Shown here: one piece after another, positions 1 to 8,743 of the stretch
How positions within the stretch are numbered: the first letter of the stretch is position 1
How the letters are laid out: each line of letters begins with the position of its first letter
Source of the DNA: Woeseiaceae bacterium
Lineage (GTDB): Bacteria; Pseudomonadota; Gammaproteobacteria; Steroidobacterales; Woeseiaceae
Direction of reading: 5' to 3'
DNA: 46,430 nucleotides
Assembly: GCA_021773095.1 (NCBI GenBank)
Contig: JAJFKR010000017.1
Span: 1-46,430, forward strand
Translations under genes and position numbers: made by a program
Notes under the pieces: generated by a model
The model's input: only the letters and a program-made list of their open reading frames with translations
Database searches by the model: none
Told to the model about the DNA's origin: nothing

Positions 1-8
1 ACTCACGT

Positions 9-33
9 GTAGGAGCGCGCCCTGCGCGCGACC
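9..33 (+). repeat. REP-like palindromic repeat, copy 1
   Basis: Begins GTAGGAGCGCGCC and continues into CTGCGCGCGACC, so the GCGCGC blocks can fold on themselves. The same unit occurs inverted at 92-114, at 3187-3209, and as a second inverted pair at 25254-25278 and 25339-25361. Short GC-rich palindromes that start GTAGGAGCG and lie between genes are typical of REP elements in gammaproteobacteria. What lies upstream is outside the window. Confidence 0.8.
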
Positions 34-75
34 ACCGGTTGGGTTGTGATACGTATATTATCTTTTTGCTGCCTA

Positions 76-114
76 CGGCTGCCGCTTCGCTTCGCGCGCA
101 GGGCGCGCTCCTAC
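76..114 (-). repeat. REP-like palindromic repeat, copy 2 (inverted relative to copy 1)
   Basis: The 39 bases here are identical to those at 25323-25361, including a tail (CGGCTGCCGCTTCGCT) outside the palindromic core. Copy 1 and copy 2 form a head-to-head inverted pair about 58 bases apart, like the paired arrangement of REP/BIME elements. Its outer end supplies the TAG stop codon of the DUF222 remnant on the minus strand. Confidence 0.8.
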
Positions 115-299
115 GTGTCACAACGCCAGGCCAGCCACTCGACACAGTTCTTAAGGCCCCACTTCAGCCAACCAGCGCGTTCATCGAACTCACGGATGAG
201 GACCAGCAACTCATAGGTTGCCGCATTGATGTGCTTACAGAGGGTGAGAATATTACGATCGAGATCTTCGCTCGGGGCGAGGTCAGTGGCGGATTTCAT
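111..299 (-). pseudogene. Truncated DUF222 / HNH endonuclease-type gene (N-terminal remnant)
   Basis: The 62-residue reading frame holds the motif LVLIREFDERAGW followed by CVEWLAWRC. I recognise this from memory as the N-terminus of DUF222-containing HNH endonuclease-like proteins, which usually run to several hundred residues. Here the frame ends right after WRCDT because the GTAGGAG end of the palindromic repeat contributes the TAG stop at 111-113. The start looks genuine: ATG at 299 is preceded by AAGGAAG at normal spacing. No continuation of the family sequence is visible beyond the repeat, so the rest of the gene appears deleted and replaced by the repeat pair. A short functional protein is possible but unlikely. 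Confidence 0.6.
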
Positions 300-458
300 G
301 GCACTTCCTTGTGGGGGAGAAGATACCTGTAATTATACTGGCAACACACTGAAAAACAATTACAAAACAGTGAGTTAAGTGCATTTGTGCAAGCCGTCGA
401 ACCGGATGATTTGGGAGTCTCCGAGGGGTTGTAAACAGCTACAACAAGAGCCTCCCCC

Positions 459-1073
459 CTAATTGAGAGTGGCCGATCCGGCAGACAAGACTTCAGAATC
501 GCAATCCAGATACCCACGGATTCCAGAAACGAGCACAGTAGCAACGGCGGGCGCGATGTTTGGGCGATAAATCGCCGCAGATCCGGATGTGCCGTTGCTC
601 TGGCTAACCCGGTACGAAAAGTAGCCATCTTCGTGCCACGTCATTGTGAGCGTTATTTCTCGCTCGGAATCCTTGAGACGCATGAATGGCGTAATGACGG
701 TCTCTTCATTATCCCATGTGGTGACTTCGTATCGCCGACCCAGGGTCCCGTCCGTAAAATATGCAGAAAATTTGACGTGCTGTTCACCAACGACATCATT
801 ACCAAATTCACCGAGTCTCGAAAATGCAATTGCGAGCGCTGGGTACCAGTCGTCGTTGTAGTGCGGCTGAACAAGCTGAAATCGGCAGGTAACAATAGTC
901 TGGTTTTGAACCGGGAATGTATACGGTTTGGTTAACTGGGCAGCTGGCGTATCGACAAGAAGCGCACTGGATTTGTCGATCATGCGGTTCTCAGGGGGCG
1001 CGCGATGAGAAACTTCGATCGTCGTACACGAAGCCAAGGCGAGTGCGATTAGGAGATAAATGTATTTGCTCAT
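459..1073 (-). CDS. Putative lipoprotein of unknown function
   Basis: This is a 204-residue protein that starts with a lysine, a hydrophobic stretch and the lipobox-like ALASC (Cys16), so it should be lipidated and anchored on the periplasmic side. The mature part is polar with several alternating hydrophobic stretches (for example RYEVTTWDNEETVITP and EITLTMTWHEDGYFSYRV) that suggest a mainly beta fold. No catalytic motif is visible and I do not recognise a family. It stands alone on the minus strand between the DUF222 remnant and another minus-strand lipoprotein, with 137 bases to the latter. A ribosome binding site is weak. The signal peptide and continuous frame are the main support for it being a gene. 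Confidence 0.6.
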   Translation of the reverse strand: MSKYIYLLIALALASCTTIEVSHRAPPENRMIDKSSALLVDTPAAQLTKPYTFPVQNQTIVTCRFQLVQPHYNDDWYPALAIAFSRLGEFGNDVVGEQHVKFSAYFTDGTLGRRYEVTTWDNEETVITPFMRLKDSEREITLTMTWHEDGYFSYRVSQSNGTSGSAAIYRPNIAPAVATVLVSGIRGYLDCDSEVLSAGSATLN

Positions 1074-1210
1074 ATACGATCCGAGTTAATTACACTAGCA
1101 CTGCTGGAAGCAATATACCGGCACAGCATCGGCCAGAAGTAGCCATCAAGACGAAAGTTACACCGTCGATCTAGTAGCGAGGTTTCTGTACGCACGTACG
1201 AATGCCCTGC

Positions 1211-3001
1211 CTAACGAAAATCTACCGGTAGCAACCAGCCGTCAACGATTCCGTCTCTCGTCGGCCAAGTTGCTAGCGAATCGGTCGGCGTGAAACTTAG
1301 CGTCGGATGCGAGACACGTGGCATTGATGTGTTGAATGTCATATCGCGTGTGCCACTGATCGCTATTATCGGCGTGACAGTCGATAAATCGACACTAACT
1401 TTGTTGCCATAAATACCAAGGTCGGTCCCAAATGTTGTATTGGACCAAACAAGATAATATTGGTTGTTAGCTGTGGTTACATTCAAGTCCTCCCTGGACA
1501 AACCTGATACTTGCGGTGCAATTTCGAGGCCCAACGTTGTCGCATCCCCGTTAGCAAGTTGGCCGCCCGTCGTAATCTGGCGTCCATAGACACCGAACAA
1601 GCCAGAACTGATCGTTCCTTGATCGAGCAATCCCTCAATCCAAGTGACAAAGTACGACTGTCCGTCGGACGTCACTTGCGCATAGCGGGGATTATCACCG
1701 TTGTCTTCGCGAACGAGTAATGGTGACGATAACAATACCGCGCCGCTCAAATCGAGTATTTGTGCATAAATTGGCCTCGCCGGTTGACGCACGTCGCGAG
1801 CAAATCGTGGTGACAATACAATCATCAGCCCATTCGCTCCAAGTGCGACTTCTGGACGCGAAAGAAAATTACCGAATTGATCGGGGTAGAGATTTCGCAA
1901 CTGATCAAATACAACGAAGGTAGTGGACACCGACCCGTCGGGATCGACAAACGCGCCGAGAATTTCGTCGTTTATATCATTGGAAACATCGTGATGCCAA
2001 ACAACCAAATGCTGGCTACCGGTATACACGGCGGCAGGTTCAAACATGGCGCCCGGAAATACACCCGAGACATCGATCGGCGTATTGTCTATTAGCAGGC
2101 CGTTCGTCGAAACACGCTTGGCAACGATATGCCGCCGGTCGTTGAGTGCGGCCATATAGGAAACGAGGAAATTTGTTCCGTCGAAAGTAATTCTGGGGCG
2201 AGTAAAGTCGCACCCGGTGTTGCCTGTATCAACACCGGCGTGAATGAGAATTTCTGCTCCGATTTTTTGACGGTCCGGCCCTACCAGCTGTCCAATAAGT
2301 TCGGCCGGAAAAGGAAACGAACCAGACTCACGACAGGAAACGACCAAGAAATTGTTGCCATCGTTAGCGACCGGTGTGTTGCCTGGTGTCTCCAAGTTAC
2401 TACCGAGAAACAGGTTGTCGAAAATGATTTGACCAACACGCATGTTCTGGGCCATGTGACGAATGATGTCGGCATTGCGATTAAAGTCTGACCGCACTGC
2501 GATATAGAAAAGACCAAATGCCTTGCCGTCACTTTCGAAAGAAATTTCCATGAATCGGAACTCAGTACTTTCGCCAGGAACGCTGGCATCGAACACGGTT
2601 TCCTGACCCGCGAAACCATCGATCGAGACAGAAGTAGACGACACTTCGCTGATATTCGTGACTCCGGACGCATTTCTAAGATTGCTGCCATCGACACTAA
2701 TGAGCGTGACGTTTTCCCGAAACGTATCATTTCCGCCTTGAACTCCTTCGATGAATATGGCCAAGATTTCAGGTTCCCCCGGAACAACATCGCGCGTCCA
2801 GGATCCCGGATACGGCAGTGTCGCTTTCGCTTCTGCAACGAAGTGATCGACAAACGTAACAGTCGAGGGGTCGATCGGGGTGACCCCTCCCGTGCCTCCA
2901 CTACCGCCACTACCGCCACCACCTCCACCGCCACCGCAGGCGGAAAGGAACATGGCCGCAAGGGTGACTAACGCCGCTTTTCTTTCGCATATTTTTTGCA
3001 T
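1211..3001 (-). CDS. Large lipoprotein with glycine-rich linker and propeller-like repeats
   Basis: About 596 residues. The preferred start is ATG at 3001 because AGGA lies six bases upstream; ATG at 3007 or a start at 3052 is also possible. A hydrophobic signal ends in LSAC followed at once by a run of glycines (eight Gly, then SGGSGGTGG), which is a flexible tether after the lipidated Cys. The N-terminal part (about residues 40-190) is unassigned. From about residue 200 to the end there are repeated units of the form DG-x-FLV/YFV...G..V...G (for example DGNNFLVV, DGTNFLVS, DGQSYFVTW, NNQYYLVW), which resemble blades of a secreted beta-propeller. Function is unknown; a binding or surface-exposed role is a guess. 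Confidence 0.75.
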   Translation of the reverse strand: MQKICERKAALVTLAAMFLSACGGGGGGGGSGGSGGTGGVTPIDPSTVTFVDHFVAEAKATLPYPGSWTRDVVPGEPEILAIFIEGVQGGNDTFRENVTLISVDGSNLRNASGVTNISEVSSTSVSIDGFAGQETVFDASVPGESTEFRFMEISFESDGKAFGLFYIAVRSDFNRNADIIRHMAQNMRVGQIIFDNLFLGSNLETPGNTPVANDGNNFLVVSCRESGSFPFPAELIGQLVGPDRQKIGAEILIHAGVDTGNTGCDFTRPRITFDGTNFLVSYMAALNDRRHIVAKRVSTNGLLIDNTPIDVSGVFPGAMFEPAAVYTGSQHLVVWHHDVSNDINDEILGAFVDPDGSVSTTFVVFDQLRNLYPDQFGNFLSRPEVALGANGLMIVLSPRFARDVRQPARPIYAQILDLSGAVLLSSPLLVREDNGDNPRYAQVTSDGQSYFVTWIEGLLDQGTISSGLFGVYGRQITTGGQLANGDATTLGLEIAPQVSGLSREDLNVTTANNQYYLVWSNTTFGTDLGIYGNKVSVDLSTVTPIIAISGTRDMTFNTSMPRVSHPTLSFTPTDSLATWPTRDGIVDGWLLPVDFR

Positions 3002-3186
3002 CTTCATTCCTGAACGTATCTTATCTTCGATGCTGAGGATTGGTTTCGCCAAAACGCGAAGTTCTTGACAGTCTGCGTTGGGTCATTTCCAGATGGCCAA
3101 GATACACGAAAGCGGGCTGTTTGAGGTGCCGATAGTGAGTGTTTGCCAGCCGTTCCGCGGGGACTGCCCGCGGTGTAAATTAAGTG

Positions 3187-3209
3187 TCGCGCGCAGGGCG
3201 CGCTCCTAC
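3187..3209 (-). repeat. REP-like palindromic repeat, copy 3 (single)
   Basis: Same core as the other copies (TCGCGCGCAGGGCGCGCTCCTAC on the plus strand, split here only by line). It sits 16 bases beyond the stop codon of the hemerythrin-like gene, with its GTAGGAG end facing that gene's 3' end. All copies with a visible adjacent gene have this orientation. No partner copy is seen nearby. Confidence 0.8.
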
Positions 3210-3225
3210 AGGTGCGGCTCGCCTC

Positions 3226-3780
3226 TTAGCCGCTCTTCAGACTCGTCATCAAGCGCTTAAAGCCGGACTCAATTTCAAGTTCGAAGACCGGATCTTTGAT
3301 GTGCCGGAATCGTTCAACATCAATCGCGAGCGAGTCTTCGCCGAGCATCTCATCGACCCGCTTGAAAAGGTCTTCCTCTTCCCAAAGCATGTGTTTTCGC
3401 AGTCGTCGCACATATTTGCTCGCATCCTCGACAAAGTGCTCGCGACGAACGGCTGCACCGGCGTTAATTGCTTCAACGTCATCGCGGAGTTTTGTGCCGA
3501 GCTCCGCAATCTCGCGGTGGTCAGCTGGCACATCATCCAGTCCCGCAACCTGACCTGATCCGCCCTTCTTAAGTTCGTCGTAAACGACATCTTCTTTAGG
3601 ATGGTGCACGGCGTCGGGATAGACCGTCATGTAACGCATGATTTCGTCGACCAGGTCAAAGTCCGGATCGTCACCCGAACGGGCTGAATCCGTGATTTCC
3701 TCGAGCACATTGAGTACCAGCGCCATATTGCGATGGTCTTCGCGTAGCTCTTCCAGGAGCTGTCGTGTATCGGTTCCCAT
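3226..3780 (-). CDS. Hemerythrin HHE cation-binding domain protein
   Basis: A 184-residue protein counted from ATG at 3780; a TTG at 3798 would add six residues, and neither start has a good ribosome binding site. It shows the hemerythrin ligand pattern: His16 (EDHRN), His59-His60 with Glu63 (HHPKED), His88 (ADHRE), His115 (REHF) and His130 with Glu134 (KHMLWEEE). Such four-helix proteins bind a di-iron centre and O2, NO or iron in the cytoplasm, and are often tied to oxygen or nitrosative stress, but the ligand cannot be told from sequence. The gene is isolated, minus strand, and divergent from the M48 protease gene. Confidence 0.88.
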   Translation of the reverse strand: MGTDTRQLLEELREDHRNMALVLNVLEEITDSARSGDDPDFDLVDEIMRYMTVYPDAVHHPKEDVVYDELKKGGSGQVAGLDDVPADHREIAELGTKLRDDVEAINAGAAVRREHFVEDASKYVRRLRKHMLWEEEDLFKRVDEMLGEDSLAIDVERFRHIKDPVFELEIESGFKRLMTSLKSG

Positions 3781-3925
3781 CCCGATATATTGTCGCAAGG
3801 GTGACCCGTCCGCTATCGGGAAAATCCCCTATGGTACGGGCAGACGATTTGTTCCTGTCGCCTGTATAATTGTCCGCAATGAATTGGCGGGAAAAATTGG
3901 CGGTAAAAATTGACGAGGTCAGATA

Positions 3926-5461
3926 ATGCGTAGGTTAGCTCTAATTTCGGCGCTCATGCTGTTGTTTCTGGCGGGTTGTGCTGTGAACCCGGTAACGGGC
4001 AAGCGTGAATTCATGACGGTGAGCCCGGCGCAGGAAATCGAGATGGGTAAGAAAAACTACTCACCCATGCAACAGTCACAAGGCGGTGCTTACGACGTCG
4101 ATCCCGAGTTGTCCCGGTACGTGCAACGTGTGGGCAATCGGGTGGCTTCCCAAAGTGGCGTGTCCCTGCCGTATCAATTCGTAGTCCTGAACAATTCGGT
4201 GCCGAATGCCTGGGCATTGCCAGGCGGCAAGATCGCGATCAACCGTGGACTGCTGACCGAACTTAAGTCGGAGGCAGAACTTGCCGCCGTACTCGGACAC
4301 GAAGCCGTGCACGCGGCAGCACGACATACGGCGCGACAGATTTCGCGCAGCCAGATCATGCAGGTGGGCGTCGCGGCTACCGCGATCGCGACAAGTGACA
4401 GTGACTACGGCAACCTGGTTGCAGGCGGCGCGAACCTGGCGGCACAAATGAGTTTGTCGAAATACGGTCGCAGTGCAGAGCTTGAGTCTGATTTGTACGG
4501 CATGCAATACATGTCGAAAGCAGGATACGACCCTCAGGGTGCGGTAGCGCTGCAGGAAACATTCGTTCGCCTGAGCGAAGGTCGCCGGTCTGATTGGCTA
4601 AGTGGTTTATTTGCCAGTCATCCACCGTCCCGCGAGCGTGTACAGGCCAACATCGCCACAGCAGCGTCACTACCCAAAGGTGGTGAACAGGGCGTTGAGA
4701 CCTTTCGGGCCGTCATGCAAAAAACGATGAGTACTGTTCCTGCGTATAAGGCCTACGATGACGGTCGCAAAGCACTGGCGGAAAAAAAGATCGACGAAGC
4801 GCTTGGGCTGGCCAATACGGCGCTGGGTCTCTACAACGAAGAAGCACATTTTCACGCACTGCGCGGTGACGTGCGATTAGCCGCCGACAAATACGATATG
4901 GCCATCACGAATTATACTCGTGCCATTGATCGACGGGATGGCTTCTTCTACTACCACCTGCAGCGTGGCATAGCGAACAAAGAAACAGGCCGCACCGGGA
5001 TTGCCGAGGCGGACCTGAAGCGCAGTCTGGAATTGTTACCGACTGCACCCGCACATTTTGCGCTGGGCGGCATCGCTGAGGATCGCGGTAATTTCGAGGA
5101 AGCGATCGGCCACTACAAGCTTGTCGCTGAGGCGGGTGGTGACTACGGTAAAGCAGCGACCGCCGTGCTGGTTAAGCTGGATCTGCCATCAAACCCCGGC
5201 GCCTACGTCGCGAGAGGTTGCGATGCGGATGCTAACGGCAAACTCATCGTGTCCGTTCGAAACGACACGATGGTTACCATTGACGGAGTGCAAATCTCCG
5301 TTAGTTATACCGATACCGCCGGTCGCCCGGTACGGCAGCAACACAGTATTCGTGGCCAGATAGCACCGGGCCGAATCGCCAGTGTTAACACCGGTATGGG
5401 TCCGTATGTGCCGGGCAGCAATTGTCCGGCCCAGGTGATAGCAGCCCGGATCGTAGAGTAG
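3926..5461 (+). CDS. M48-family metalloprotease lipoprotein with TPR repeats (BepA/YfgC-like)
   Basis: 511 residues. The N-terminus is a lipoprotein signal (LFLAGC, Cys18). The zinc site is the HEAVH motif at residues 125-129, with the third ligand expected in the downstream ELESD stretch (185-189). The Ala-Leu-Pro-Gly-Gly-Lys-Ile segment before it (about 97-103) is typical of the M48 peptidase fold. From about residue 270 to 430 there are helical pairs resembling tetratricopeptide repeats, followed by a beta-rich C-terminal part. BepA-type proteins work in the periplasm on outer-membrane protein assembly and quality control. Orthology to BepA itself is not certain, so no symbol is given. The gene is monocistronic in appearance. 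Confidence 0.88.
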   Translation: MRRLALISALMLLFLAGCAVNPVTGKREFMTVSPAQEIEMGKKNYSPMQQSQGGAYDVDPELSRYVQRVGNRVASQSGVSLPYQFVVLNNSVPNAWALPGGKIAINRGLLTELKSEAELAAVLGHEAVHAAARHTARQISRSQIMQVGVAATAIATSDSDYGNLVAGGANLAAQMSLSKYGRSAELESDLYGMQYMSKAGYDPQGAVALQETFVRLSEGRRSDWLSGLFASHPPSRERVQANIATAASLPKGGEQGVETFRAVMQKTMSTVPAYKAYDDGRKALAEKKIDEALGLANTALGLYNEEAHFHALRGDVRLAADKYDMAITNYTRAIDRRDGFFYYHLQRGIANKETGRTGIAEADLKRSLELLPTAPAHFALGGIAEDRGNFEEAIGHYKLVAEAGGDYGKAATAVLVKLDLPSNPGAYVARGCDADANGKLIVSVRNDTMVTIDGVQISVSYTDTAGRPVRQQHSIRGQIAPGRIASVNTGMGPYVPGSNCPAQVIAARIVE

Positions 5462-5515
5462 AGCTACTACTGCTGTCGCCCATAAATTGCTATGGTGCGA
5501 CGGTTCGCGCTTTGA

Positions 5516-6262
5516 ATGGTGGGGGGCTGGTCCTTGAGTATTTTACGCTACACGATTCCGAATAGTTTCACGGCTCTGAGCCTGTTACTCGGTGTTGCGT
5601 CGATTATCACAACGCAGTTGGGCGATCTCGAACTCGCAGCGTGGATCATCGTGTGGTGCGGTTTGCTCGATGTACTGGACGGTGTTTCGGCACGCCTGCT
5701 CAAAGCCACGTCGAATTTCGGTGCTGAGTTCGACTCTATGGCCGATCTGGTCTCGTTCGGCGTGGCGCCGGCCGTTCTGGTCTTAAATGCCGGACTTCAA
5801 ATCGGCGGTGTCGAATACGATTCCGGGCAATTCTGGATTCTCCTGGTCGCCGTTGCGGTTTTCGTTCTGGCCGGCGCTATGCGTCTTGCACGATTTAATC
5901 TGACGTCGGAAGAGACGACCAAAGGCTGGTTTGCCGGTGTGCCGATCACAGCAGCGGGTGGTGGCCTGGTTTCGTCCATCGTGCTGGTGTTGATTCACCA
6001 CGAACGGATAGCGATTTCGTTGCCGTTACACCTGTATTTTCCTGTATTGATGTTCGTGTTGGCGCTTCTGATGATATCCAGAATTCGCTTCCCGAAAGCA
6101 ACCCGCCGTGACAGCAACTTCATAAACGTATTTCAGGTCCTCGCAATATCAGGCATCTACTACTGTGGCATTACACGGACCTACCCGGAGTACCTGTTGG
6201 GCATGGGATTGTTCCTGATGATCGCGGGCATCATCGCAGGACGTATAACTCGCGATAAGTGA
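5516..6262 (+). CDS. pssA: CDP-diacylglycerol--serine O-phosphatidyltransferase
   Basis: 248 residues, an inner-membrane CDP-alcohol phosphatidyltransferase. The complete signature D-x2-DG-x2-AR-x8-G-x3-D-x3-D is present with Asp52, Asp55-Gly56, Ala59-Arg60, Gly69, Asp73 and Asp77. Several hydrophobic segments surround it. The RYTIPNSFTALSLLLG opening is characteristic of the short serine-specific type that makes phosphatidylserine for phosphatidylethanolamine synthesis. The ATG at 5516 is followed by a G-rich stretch, and TTG at 5534 could be the true start, with that stretch as its ribosome binding site. A closely related alcohol-phosphatidyltransferase specificity cannot be excluded. Confidence 0.85.
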   Translation: MVGGWSLSILRYTIPNSFTALSLLLGVASIITTQLGDLELAAWIIVWCGLLDVLDGVSARLLKATSNFGAEFDSMADLVSFGVAPAVLVLNAGLQIGGVEYDSGQFWILLVAVAVFVLAGAMRLARFNLTSEETTKGWFAGVPITAAGGGLVSSIVLVLIHHERIAISLPLHLYFPVLMFVLALLMISRIRFPKATRRDSNFINVFQVLAISGIYYCGITRTYPEYLLGMGLFLMIAGIIAGRITRDK

Positions 6263-6304
6263 TGCCGTAACGGCTAACCGCTAACCCACAGGGACAGACC
6301 AGTA

Positions 6305-7735
6305 ATGTCAACGACCGTAACCGTACTCATTGTTTATCTTGGAATCCTCGCCGCTCTGGCAATCTGGAGTCGCCGCGAGACGCACACCCTGGCCGGTTAC
6401 TACCTGGCGGGCAAGAAACTGCCGTTTTGGGTGGTTGCATTCAGCACCAACGCGACCGGAGAGAGCGGCTGGTTGTTGCTCGGTTTGTCGGGCATGGGTT
6501 ATGCGGTCGGTGTACAGGCCTATTGGGTTGTTGTTGGCGAGATTCTCGGCATCGCCGCATCGTGGTGGATTATTGCCCGGCGTCTGAAACGCTTTGGAGA
6601 CGATGCAGATGCCATCACGGTTCCCGATGTGCTGGCAGCCAAATTCGAAGACAAATGGCACCTGATACGCGGCATAGCAGTCGTCATCATTCTTGTAATG
6701 GTCACCGCCTATGTCACGGCGCAGATGGTTGCATCCGGTAAAGCGTTCAGCAGTTTTCTTGGGATGGAGTACGCCACCGGCGTCATCGTTGGTTCGATCT
6801 TCATTATTGGTTATACGTTTGTCGGTGGATACAAAGCGGTCTCCTATACCGACGTCGTACAAGGCGTGCTGATGTTGCTGGGGCTTATTGCCGTGCCTGC
6901 GGCGGCGATTATTGCGTCGGGCGGCTGGGGCGAAGTGCACAGTAATTTGACGCTGCAGGATCCGGCACTGGTTGATATGTTGGCGATCTCCGATGGCGGC
7001 AGACCCGTATTAATCGCAATCGCGAGCTTCATAGCGATCGGTTTGCCCTTTCTCGGCGTGCCACAGCTGCTGATCCGATTCATGTCCGCTCGAGACGACG
7101 GCGAGATCAAAAAAGCACGAATCGTGTCAATGTCGGTGATGCTGATCTTCACCACCGGTGCGGTAACAGCCGGCGTTGCCGGTCGTGCATTGTTTCCCGG
7201 ACTGGAGGATGCCGAGACGATTTTCCCGGTCATTTCGAACAATCTGTTTCCGGAAGTCATCGCCGGCATGTTGTTGGTTGTTGTGCTGTCGGCGATCATG
7301 TCCACGGTCGATTCATTGTTATTGCTCGCTTCGTCGGCAGTGGTGCGCGATACCTATCAAAAAATCATGGGTTCGACGAAAAGCGAAGAATCGCTATCGA
7401 ACTACGGTAAGGCCGTTACAGTTGTTATCGGGGCGATAGCGGTTGTACTGGGCATTCAGGAACCGCGAGTCATATTCGATTTTGTGCTGGCCTCCTGGTC
7501 GGGCCTTGGCTCTGCTTTTGGGCCGGTCATCATCGCGATACTCTATTACAAGCGCGTCACCTGGGAAGGTGTCGCGGCCGGCATGCTCGGTGGCTTTATT
7601 ACGAGTGTCGCCTGGTTGGTCTGGTTCAAAGCGGACTTCCATGGACTGTATGAAGCGATCCCGGGTTTCACCGCCGGACTCCTGTTGACCTACGGTATTA
7701 GCTGGCTCACCAGCAAAAAAACCGTTTCGATGTAA
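6305..7735 (+). CDS. Sodium:solute symporter family (SSS) transporter
   Basis: 476 residues with about 13 hydrophobic segments. The N-terminal region (LAGYYLAGKKLPFWVVAFS then NATGESGWLLLGLSG) and the middle region (FVGGYKAVSYTDVVQG, residues about 165-185) fit the SSS/PutP-type sodium-coupled symporters. The MSTVDSLLLLASSAVVRD stretch near residue 335 corresponds to the conserved sodium-site helix of the family. The substrate (proline, another amino acid or an organic acid) is not determinable from the sequence. It starts 42 bases after pssA but the functional link is not evident. Confidence 0.88.
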   Translation: MSTTVTVLIVYLGILAALAIWSRRETHTLAGYYLAGKKLPFWVVAFSTNATGESGWLLLGLSGMGYAVGVQAYWVVVGEILGIAASWWIIARRLKRFGDDADAITVPDVLAAKFEDKWHLIRGIAVVIILVMVTAYVTAQMVASGKAFSSFLGMEYATGVIVGSIFIIGYTFVGGYKAVSYTDVVQGVLMLLGLIAVPAAAIIASGGWGEVHSNLTLQDPALVDMLAISDGGRPVLIAIASFIAIGLPFLGVPQLLIRFMSARDDGEIKKARIVSMSVMLIFTTGAVTAGVAGRALFPGLEDAETIFPVISNNLFPEVIAGMLLVVVLSAIMSTVDSLLLLASSAVVRDTYQKIMGSTKSEESLSNYGKAVTVVIGAIAVVLGIQEPRVIFDFVLASWSGLGSAFGPVIIAILYYKRVTWEGVAAGMLGGFITSVAWLVWFKADFHGLYEAIPGFTAGLLLTYGISWLTSKKTVSM

Positions 7736-7792
7736 CCAAATCGGCGAGCCCGCCCTATAAGTCAGTATGAATCGAACTTAGAGGGTTTTTTG

Positions 7793-8743
7793 ATGCGAAC
7801 ATTGAAACTATTGATGCTTGGTCTTTTGCTGGCCGTTCCCGGCATGGCCATGGCTGATGCCGGTGATATTCCCGGTACCTCAACCTGGTATCTGCACGTT
7901 GATTTCGACAAGATACGATCGGACGATGCGGGCAGGGCTGTTTATGACTGGATGGAGGATGAAATCTTCTCCGAGGTCAGAGAAGACGCGGGTATAGATC
8001 TCGCCAATGAACTGGATCAGCTGACAGCTTTTTCGGTCAAGGATCAGGGGCCTGTTATTTTGTTCGAGGGCAATATCAGTCAGAACACTAAAGACATGGT
8101 GATGACTCTTATCGCCGCTGAAGGCGATTTGCTGCCGAAAAAGTCGTCGGGAAAAGCCTACTACCGCTTTGGCAACGAGCACGGCGACGACGACGAGGAG
8201 AATGACTCCGAGGACAGCCTGGAAGTACAGTTCGAGGCGCTCGCGGAAGAATCCTGGATCAGCATGGCTTTGGACAACAAGGTCCTCATCACGTCCAGTG
8301 AAGACCAGATGCAGGATCTGCTGGCCAAGGGCGGCAAGCTTGCGGGCGGACGCAGTCACGACGGTGCATTGCTCGTCCTTACCGCGGAAAAGGCGTTATT
8401 GCAGGCCGGACTAAACTCCAGCGCACTGGGCGGTGATACCAACGACGGAGACTCGGGCTGGGATTCGAACATCCTTCGCAATACCGAGCAGGTGGCATTT
8501 CTCGTTGCAGCAAAGGCCGGCATGCTGGCCCTTGAGGCGAAGCTCGTGACGACCGAGGCGGACATGGCTGAATCGTTGGCCAGTGTCGTGCGAGGACTGA
8601 TTAGCCTGGTCGCGTTCGACGACGAGATGGATGATGCGGCGATCGCTGTATTGCGGAGTACCAAGGTCGAGGCGAAGGGCAATAAACTGAGTATTTCGCT
8701 GGCCATAGCGCCTGATTTGCTTGTCTCAACTTTAGGTGACTAA
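7793..8743 (+). CDS. Exported protein of unknown function, coupled to an ECF sigma factor gene
   Basis: 316 residues. ATG at 7793 is chosen because GAGGG lies seven bases upstream. A signal peptide ends at about AMADA (residues 18-22). The mature protein is acidic, with a run of Asp/Glu around residue 130, and has no recognised catalytic motif. The stop codon overlaps the GTG start of the ECF sigma factor by eight bases. With the following membrane protein this makes a three-gene coupled unit, so this protein may be the periplasmic sensor or a target of that sigma factor; that role is inferred only from gene order. Confidence 0.65.
   Translation: MRTLKLLMLGLLLAVPGMAMADAGDIPGTSTWYLHVDFDKIRSDDAGRAVYDWMEDEIFSEVREDAGIDLANELDQLTAFSVKDQGPVILFEGNISQNTKDMVMTLIAAEGDLLPKKSSGKAYYRFGNEHGDDDEENDSEDSLEVQFEALAEESWISMALDNKVLITSSEDQMQDLLAKGGKLAGGRSHDGALLVLTAEKALLQAGLNSSALGGDTNDGDSGWDSNILRNTEQVAFLVAAKAGMLALEAKLVTTEADMAESLASVVRGLISLVAFDDEMDDAAIAVLRSTKVEAKGNKLSISLAIAPDLLVSTLGD

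Noticed and set aside
296..628. Minus-strand frame of 110 codons overlapping the small lipoprotein gene
   Set aside because: No signal or family resemblance, and it conflicts with the lipobox-bearing 459-1073 gene.
2281..2961. Long antisense reading frame of 226 codons opposite the glycine-rich lipoprotein
   Set aside because: It overlaps the better supported lipoprotein gene over its length, has no signal, motif or ribosome binding site, and its sequence is Arg/Ser-rich as expected of a shadow frame.
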